Shown one piece after another: positions 4,331-7,573 of a stretch of 7,573 nucleotides of DNA. The stretch's first letter is position 1, and each line of letters begins with the position of its first letter. The translations under genes were made by a program, and so were the position numbers. The stretch comes from Candidatus Tectimicrobiota bacterium (GTDB taxonomy: Bacteria; UBA8248; JACPRG01). The notes under the pieces were generated by a model. The model saw only the letters and a program-made list of their open reading frames with translations, was not told the origin of the DNA and made no database searches. The stretch lies in NCBI GenBank assembly GCA_016190025.1, contig JACPRG010000132.1, positions 1 through 7,573 on the forward strand, read 5' to 3'.

Positions 4331-6640
4331 TTATCGACCGCTCGTTCGCTTGGCTTCCAGGGCCTGGAGGATCTTCTCGGGCGTGAAAGGCACGTCGTGG
4401 ACGCGGACGCCGATGGCGTTGTAGATGGCGTTGGCGGTGGATGCGGCCACGGGGACCGTCGTGGGCTCGCCAAGCCCTTTGGCGCCAAAGGGCCCGAGCG
4501 GGTCATTGGACTCGACCCAGAGGGATTCGATCCGTTCCGGGACGTCCATCTGTGTCGGGACACGGTAGTCATAGAAACTGGGGTTCTCCACCACGCCACG
4601 GGTGTAGTGGATGTTCTCCATCAGGGCGTAGCCGAGTCCCTGGGCGAATCCCCCTTCGACCTGGCCCTCCGCCATGAGGGGGTTGATGACCCGTCCGACG
4701 TCGTGGGCGGCCCAGGCCCCCACGACCTGGACGGCGCCGGTCTCTTCGTCCACCTCGACCTCCACGACGTGGGCCGCAAACGGATAGGCCGTCGAGAGGT
4801 TTCCCTGCTTTGTGAGGGGATCGGGGAATTCCACTCCCGCCGCGTCGGCGTTGTACTCTCCCTTGTGGACGATGGGGTTGCCGGCGTTCTTCCTGAAGAC
4901 CGCGTAACGGGCCGCCTCGCGCAACGAGATCGAGTGCGCGGGCGCGGCCTTCACGATGACCTTGCCATCCTCCAATGCCACGTCTTCCGGCGCGATCTCC
5001 AGGAGTTCGGCGGCGGCCTCCAGCAGCTCCCGTTTCACCTTCTGGGCCGCGTCGATGACCGCACGGCCCGCCACTGTCGTCGTTCGAGCCGCGAAGGCGC
5101 CCAGGCCGAAAGGCGTCACGTCGGTGTCTATGGGGGAGACGGAGATGTCCTCGATCCGCATGCCCAAGACCTCGGCCGCCACCTGGGCCATGACTGTCCG
5201 GCTCCCCTGCCCGTAGTCCACCTCCCCGGAGAGGACCAAGAGCTTTCCGTTCTCAGACATCCGGAGGATCGCCGAAGAGCCGTCGAACTCCTTGACGTAT
5301 TCCCGGTTGCCCGAGACGTGAATGCAGGCCGAGATGCCAATGCCCCGCTTTTTCGGCCCGGTCCGGTTTCGGAACCTCTCCCGCTTCTCTTTCCAGCCGG
5401 ACGCCTGGGCCGCCTTCTCGATGCACTCGGCGCCGCCGGCGCTGTTCACCTTCCAGCCGAAGGAGGTCACGTCCCCCGTGCGGACGACGTTCTTCAGCCG
5501 GACCTCGGCCGGGTCCATCCCGATCTTCTCCGCGAACATGTCGATGGAGGTGTCCAGGGCCAGGTTCCCCTGGGGGCTGCCACCCCCGCGGAAGGCCCCC
5601 GTGGGAGTCCGGTTGGTGTAGACCAGGCTCACGTCGGCGCGCAGGTTGGGAATGCGGTAGGTCTGGTCCATCCGGTAGGCCGCGGCCGCGGCGATGGCGG
5701 GCGCGTAATCGGTGTAGGCCCCGTTGTCGGCGAGGATGGACATCTCCTTCCCCACGATCGTCCCGTTGCCCATCCCCCCGAGGCGAACCTTGATGCTCAT
5801 GGGTACGCGCGGCCGGCCGGCCAGGAACTCCTCTCCTCGGGTGTGGACCACACGCACAGGCTTGCCCGTCTTCCGGGCCAGAATGGCGCAGATCAGGTGC
5901 AGGCTGTGCTCGAACTTGGGTCCGAAGGAGCCGCCGATGTAGGAGTGGACGACCCGGATGTCTCCGGGGCCGACCCCAAGGAGAGGCGCGTAGGCGAGGC
6001 GGATCAGCGCAGGGTTGTGAACCGGGGCGTAGAGGGTAAGCCGCCCGCTCCTCCCCCAGTCGGCCACGCAGGCGATGGGCTCCAGGTAGCATTGGTGCAC
6101 CGGGGAGGTCCGGACGGCGTTGTCGATGACCTCGTCGGCCGACCGGAGCGCCGCGTCCACGTCCCCCCGCTCCAGGCGGAGGCGATAGGCGATGTTGTCC
6201 GGCTTGTCGTCGTGGATGGGGAGGGCCCCCTCGGCCAGCGCCTCCTCCACCGTCCCGTAGGCGGGCAGCAGTTCGTACTCCACCTGAATCAGCTCCAACG
6301 CCTCCTCGGCCACCTCCAGGTCGGTCGCGGCCACGGCCGCGACCTCCTCCCCGGCGAAGCGGACCTTATCCACCGCGAAGATCTGCTCGTCCTGGATCAT
6401 GCCCCCGTAGGGCTTCTTCAGGGTGTCCGCCGCCGTGACGACGGCCCGCACGCCGCGCAGGGTCTCCGCCCGGGAGGCGTCGATGTGGAGGATCCGGGCG
6501 TGGGGGTAGGGACTGTGGAGGATCTTCCCCCACAGCATGCCCGGAAGGACGATATCCGAGACGTATCTTCCGCCGCCCCGCGACTTCTCAGCGGCCTCGA
6601 TGTTGGGCGCCCTGGACCCGATGGATACCGTCCGACCCAA
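4331..6640 (-). CDS. Xanthine dehydrogenase-family molybdopterin-binding large subunit
   Basis: Molybdenum hydroxylase catalytic subunit; it carries the Mo-cytosine-dinucleotide-type cofactor and hydroxylates a heterocycle, aldehyde or aromatic substrate. With the TTG at 6640 it has 769 residues, normal for three-part enzymes. Order: N-terminal hammerhead domain beginning SIGSRAPNIEAAEK (7-20), cofactor loop GGSFGPK (236-242), substrate loop RTPTGAFRGGGSPQ (344-357), YGQG (476-479), HDVGRVINP (646-654), and the catalytic-glutamate motif KGLGEP with Glu at 725. The CO-dehydrogenase loop AYxCSFR is absent, so form I CO dehydrogenase is excluded. Start: only two start codons are possible in this frame, TTG 6751 and TTG 6640. 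The latter gives the usual family N-terminus and has GGGAG 12 nt upstream; the former adds 37 unusual residues. The [2Fe-2S] and FAD partner genes that normally sit beside it are not present on either side here. The substrate is unknown. Confidence 0.9.
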   Translation of the reverse strand: MGRTVSIGSRAPNIEAAEKSRGGGRYVSDIVLPGMLWGKILHSPYPHARILHIDASRAETLRGVRAVVTAADTLKKPYGGMIQDEQIFAVDKVRFAGEEVAAVAATDLEVAEEALELIQVEYELLPAYGTVEEALAEGALPIHDDKPDNIAYRLRLERGDVDAALRSADEVIDNAVRTSPVHQCYLEPIACVADWGRSGRLTLYAPVHNPALIRLAYAPLLGVGPGDIRVVHSYIGGSFGPKFEHSLHLICAILARKTGKPVRVVHTRGEEFLAGRPRVPMSIKVRLGGMGNGTIVGKEMSILADNGAYTDYAPAIAAAAAYRMDQTYRIPNLRADVSLVYTNRTPTGAFRGGGSPQGNLALDTSIDMFAEKIGMDPAEVRLKNVVRTGDVTSFGWKVNSAGGAECIEKAAQASGWKEKRERFRNRTGPKKRGIGISACIHVSGNREYVKEFDGSSAILRMSENGKLLVLSGEVDYGQGSRTVMAQVAAEVLGMRIEDISVSPIDTDVTPFGLGAFAARTTTVAGRAVIDAAQKVKRELLEAAAELLEIAPEDVALEDGKVIVKAAPAHSISLREAARYAVFRKNAGNPIVHKGEYNADAAGVEFPDPLTKQGNLSTAYPFAAHVVEVEVDEETGAVQVVGAWAAHDVGRVINPLMAEGQVEGGFAQGLGYALMENIHYTRGVVENPSFYDYRVPTQMDVPERIESLWVESNDPLGPFGAKGLGEPTTVPVAASTANAIYNAIGVRVHDVPFTPEKILQALEAKRTSGR

Positions 6641-6718
6641 TTTGTTTTCGCTCTCCCGCCCGTTCGGATGTGGGGCCCGCGTTGTCTTTCCCCGGAGATG
6701 GGATGTCTCCCTTTTCGG

Positions 6719-6736
6719 CGTGAGCTTAGGCTCACG
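6719..6736 (-). promoter_or_regulatory. 7-bp stem-loop in the leader of the molybdenum enzyme gene
   Basis: CGTGAGC (6719-6725) and GCTCACG (6730-6736) are perfect complements around a 4-nt loop, a stable small hairpin. It lies within the 37-codon segment between the two possible start codons, which argues that this segment is untranslated leader. An operator role is equally possible. Confidence 0.35.
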
Positions 6737-6750
6737 GCGGAATGAGGACA

Positions 6751-6764
6751 ATGATCTACATCAG
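6751..6764. promoter_or_regulatory. FNR/DNR-like binding site
   Basis: ATGATCTACATCAG contains TGAT-N4-ATCA, the core of the FNR/ANR/DNR consensus TTGAT-N4-ATCAA with exact geometry; only the outermost base on each side deviates. It lies about 117 bp before the TTG at 6640. An activator here would favour transcription starting near 6716 on the minus strand. No strong -10 is evident there (TAAGCT at 6723-6728 is weak). Assignment is by consensus only. Confidence 0.35.
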
Positions 6765-6907
6765 GTTCGCCGGCACGGTTTCCGCACGGGTCAGCCGCAA
6801 GTCGCTTCCCCTTTGCTCCCCCCACCCGGCGGGCGCGAGAACCCTCTTCCGTCCAAGGTGGAATCTCTCGGCCGTTGGCCCCGGGCAGCTTTCTTTTGGT
6901 TTTCGGC

Positions 6908-6913
6908 GATAAT
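6908..6913 (+). promoter_or_regulatory. Possible -10 box for the endonuclease III gene
   Basis: GATAAT matches TATAAT at 5 of 6 positions and lies about 40 bp before the GTG at 6954. No recognisable -35 is seen at 16-18 bp. If used, it overlaps the alternative ATG at 6912 and would rule that start out. Confidence 0.25.
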
Positions 6914-6937
6914 GGTCCGCACGGCCCGTCTCTCCGC

Positions 6938-6945
6938 AGGGGGGA
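6938..6945 (+). promoter_or_regulatory. Shine-Dalgarno deciding the endonuclease III start
   Basis: AGGGGGGA ends 8 nt ahead of the GTG at 6954. The alternative in-frame ATG at 6912 has no such site upstream, so the GTG is preferred. Confidence 0.5.
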
Positions 6946-6953
6946 TTCCATCG

Positions 6954-7573
6954 GTGGGCGATGCAGAAAAGACGGCGAAGCGGCGGCGCGCCCGCGCGAT
7001 CCTGAAGCGGCTCTCCGAGGCATACCCGGACGCCCGCTGCGGGCTCAACTTCCAAGGGTCGTTCCAGCTTTTGGTCGCCTCCATCCTCTCCGCCCAGTGC
7101 ACGGACGAGCGGGTCAACCGGACCACGCCGGCCCTCTTTCGGAAATATCCGACGCCCGCGCACTTCGCCCGGGCCGGACGGCGGGAGCTGGAGCGCGACA
7201 TCCACTCCTGCGGCTTTTACCGGAACAAGGCCAGGCACATCATCGGCGCCTGCCGGATGATCTGCGAGGAATTCGGCGGGGAGGTCCCGGAGGACTTCGA
7301 CGCCCTCCGCAGGCTGCCGGGGGTCGGTCGGAAGACGGCCAACATCCTCCTGAACGACGGGTTCGGCGTCCCGGCCATCGCCGTGGACACGCACGTCTTC
7401 CGCCTCTCCCACCGGTTTGGCCTCGCGGACGCGCGCGACCCGGACCGGACCGAGCTCCAGCTTCGGGAAGTCGTCCCGAAGGAGTTCACGGCCGGGTTCA
7501 ACCACCTCCTGACGTTTCACGGCCGCAGGGTGTGCCACGCCAGGAAGCCCCGGTGCGAGGCGTGCCCGGTCGA
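6954..7573 (+). CDS. nth: Endonuclease III (DNA glycosylase/AP lyase), cut by window edge
   Basis: Base-excision repair enzyme that removes oxidised pyrimidines and cleaves the abasic site. The first 206 residues are visible. The helix-hairpin-helix LPGVGRKTAN lies at 121-130 with the catalytic lysine at 127; the catalytic aspartate is Asp145 in VDTHVFRL; SAQCTD lies at 46-51. The [4Fe-4S] cluster cysteines 194, 201 and 204 follow the C-x6-C-x2-C spacing, and the fourth is expected at 210, just past the edge. Every landmark sits exactly 7 residues later than in E. coli Nth (Lys120, Asp138, Cys187/194/197/203), so the core has no insertions or deletions and the GTG start gives a sensible 7-residue longer N-terminus rich in Lys/Arg. 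A start at ATG 6912 would add 14 more residues and lacks a Shine-Dalgarno. It is divergent from the molybdenum enzyme gene and shares only the control region with it. Confidence 0.95.
   Translation, partial: MGDAEKTAKRRRARAILKRLSEAYPDARCGLNFQGSFQLLVASILSAQCTDERVNRTTPALFRKYPTPAHFARAGRRELERDIHSCGFYRNKARHIIGACRMICEEFGGEVPEDFDALRRLPGVGRKTANILLNDGFGVPAIAVDTHVFRLSHRFGLADARDPDRTELQLREVVPKEFTAGFNHLLTFHGRRVCHARKPRCEACPV

Larger units (their letters stand above)
6641..6953. promoter_or_regulatory. Divergent control region between the molybdenum enzyme and endonuclease III genes
   Basis: This 313-bp stretch holds no convincing gene. It contains a hairpin at 6719-6736, an FNR-like dyad at 6751-6764, a -10-like GATAAT at 6908-6913 and the Shine-Dalgarno of the endonuclease gene at 6938-6945. 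If the molybdenum enzyme actually starts at TTG 6751, the part from 6641 to 6751 is coding for a 37-residue extension instead. Confidence 0.5.

Noticed and set aside
5563..5620. Form I CO dehydrogenase (CoxL) as identity of the large subunit
   Set aside because: The substrate loop reads GAFRGGGSPQ and lacks the AYxCSFR signature required for form I CO dehydrogenase.
4397..6745. Very long plus-strand open frame opposite the molybdenum enzyme gene
   Set aside because: Same cause; its composition (Asp/Val/Gly/Arg/His repeats) is typical of an antisense frame, and all molybdopterin motifs lie on the minus strand.
1..7573. tRNA, rRNA, CRISPR array, insertion sequence or phage genes
   Set aside because: Scanned by eye on both strands; no cloverleaf-like sequence, regularly spaced repeats, transposase motifs or terminal inverted repeats with target duplications were seen.

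Overview
The window is a GC-rich bacterial stretch with five recognisable protein genes; the genes at both edges are cut by the window. Strongly GC-biased third codon positions run through all five genes. A periplasmic octahaem cytochrome, a dipeptide-type ABC importer with a lipoprotein binding protein, and a molybdenum hydroxylase subunit suggest a diderm, metabolically versatile, at least facultatively anaerobic bacterium from soil, sediment or the subsurface. The sequence alone does not fix the phylum.

Layout. (1) 1-375, minus strand: N-terminal 125 residues of a DppB/OppB-type ABC permease, running off the left edge. (2) 376-844: a 469-bp divergent control region. It has a near-consensus promoter facing the cytochrome, a second promoter candidate facing the permease, and a long leader with several inverted repeats and a 19-codon upstream ORF that overlaps the cytochrome start by ATGA. 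(3) 845-2242, plus strand: a 465-residue exported octahaem cytochrome c of the hydroxylamine oxidoreductase (HAO) family. The tyrosine that crosslinks to haem P460 in nitrifier HAO appears to be replaced, so a reductive (nitrite or hydroxylamine reducing) role is more likely than hydroxylamine oxidation. (4) 2243-2442: a convergent intergenic region with two GC-rich hairpins and a REP-like inverted repeat. (5) 2443-4110, minus strand: a family-5 substrate-binding lipoprotein of a peptide/nickel-type ABC importer. (6) 4111-4330: spacer with a 14-bp perfect palindrome and a possible -10 box. (7) 4331-6640, minus strand: molybdopterin-binding large subunit of a xanthine dehydrogenase-family enzyme, without its usual FeS and FAD partner genes next to it. 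(8) 6641-6953: divergent control region with an FNR-like dyad and a hairpin. (9) 6954-7573, plus strand: endonuclease III, cut by the right edge a few residues before its fourth cluster cysteine.

How it fits together. The binding protein and the permease point the same way and look like the first two genes of one dpp/opp operon, but the haem gene lies between them on the opposite strand. The permease then appears to have its own promoter, back to back with that of the cytochrome. This looks like an insertion or rearrangement inside a transporter operon. I see no clear multi-gene novel system. The most unusual points are the HAO-family gene with a substituted crosslink tyrosine, its split-operon setting and its structured leader.
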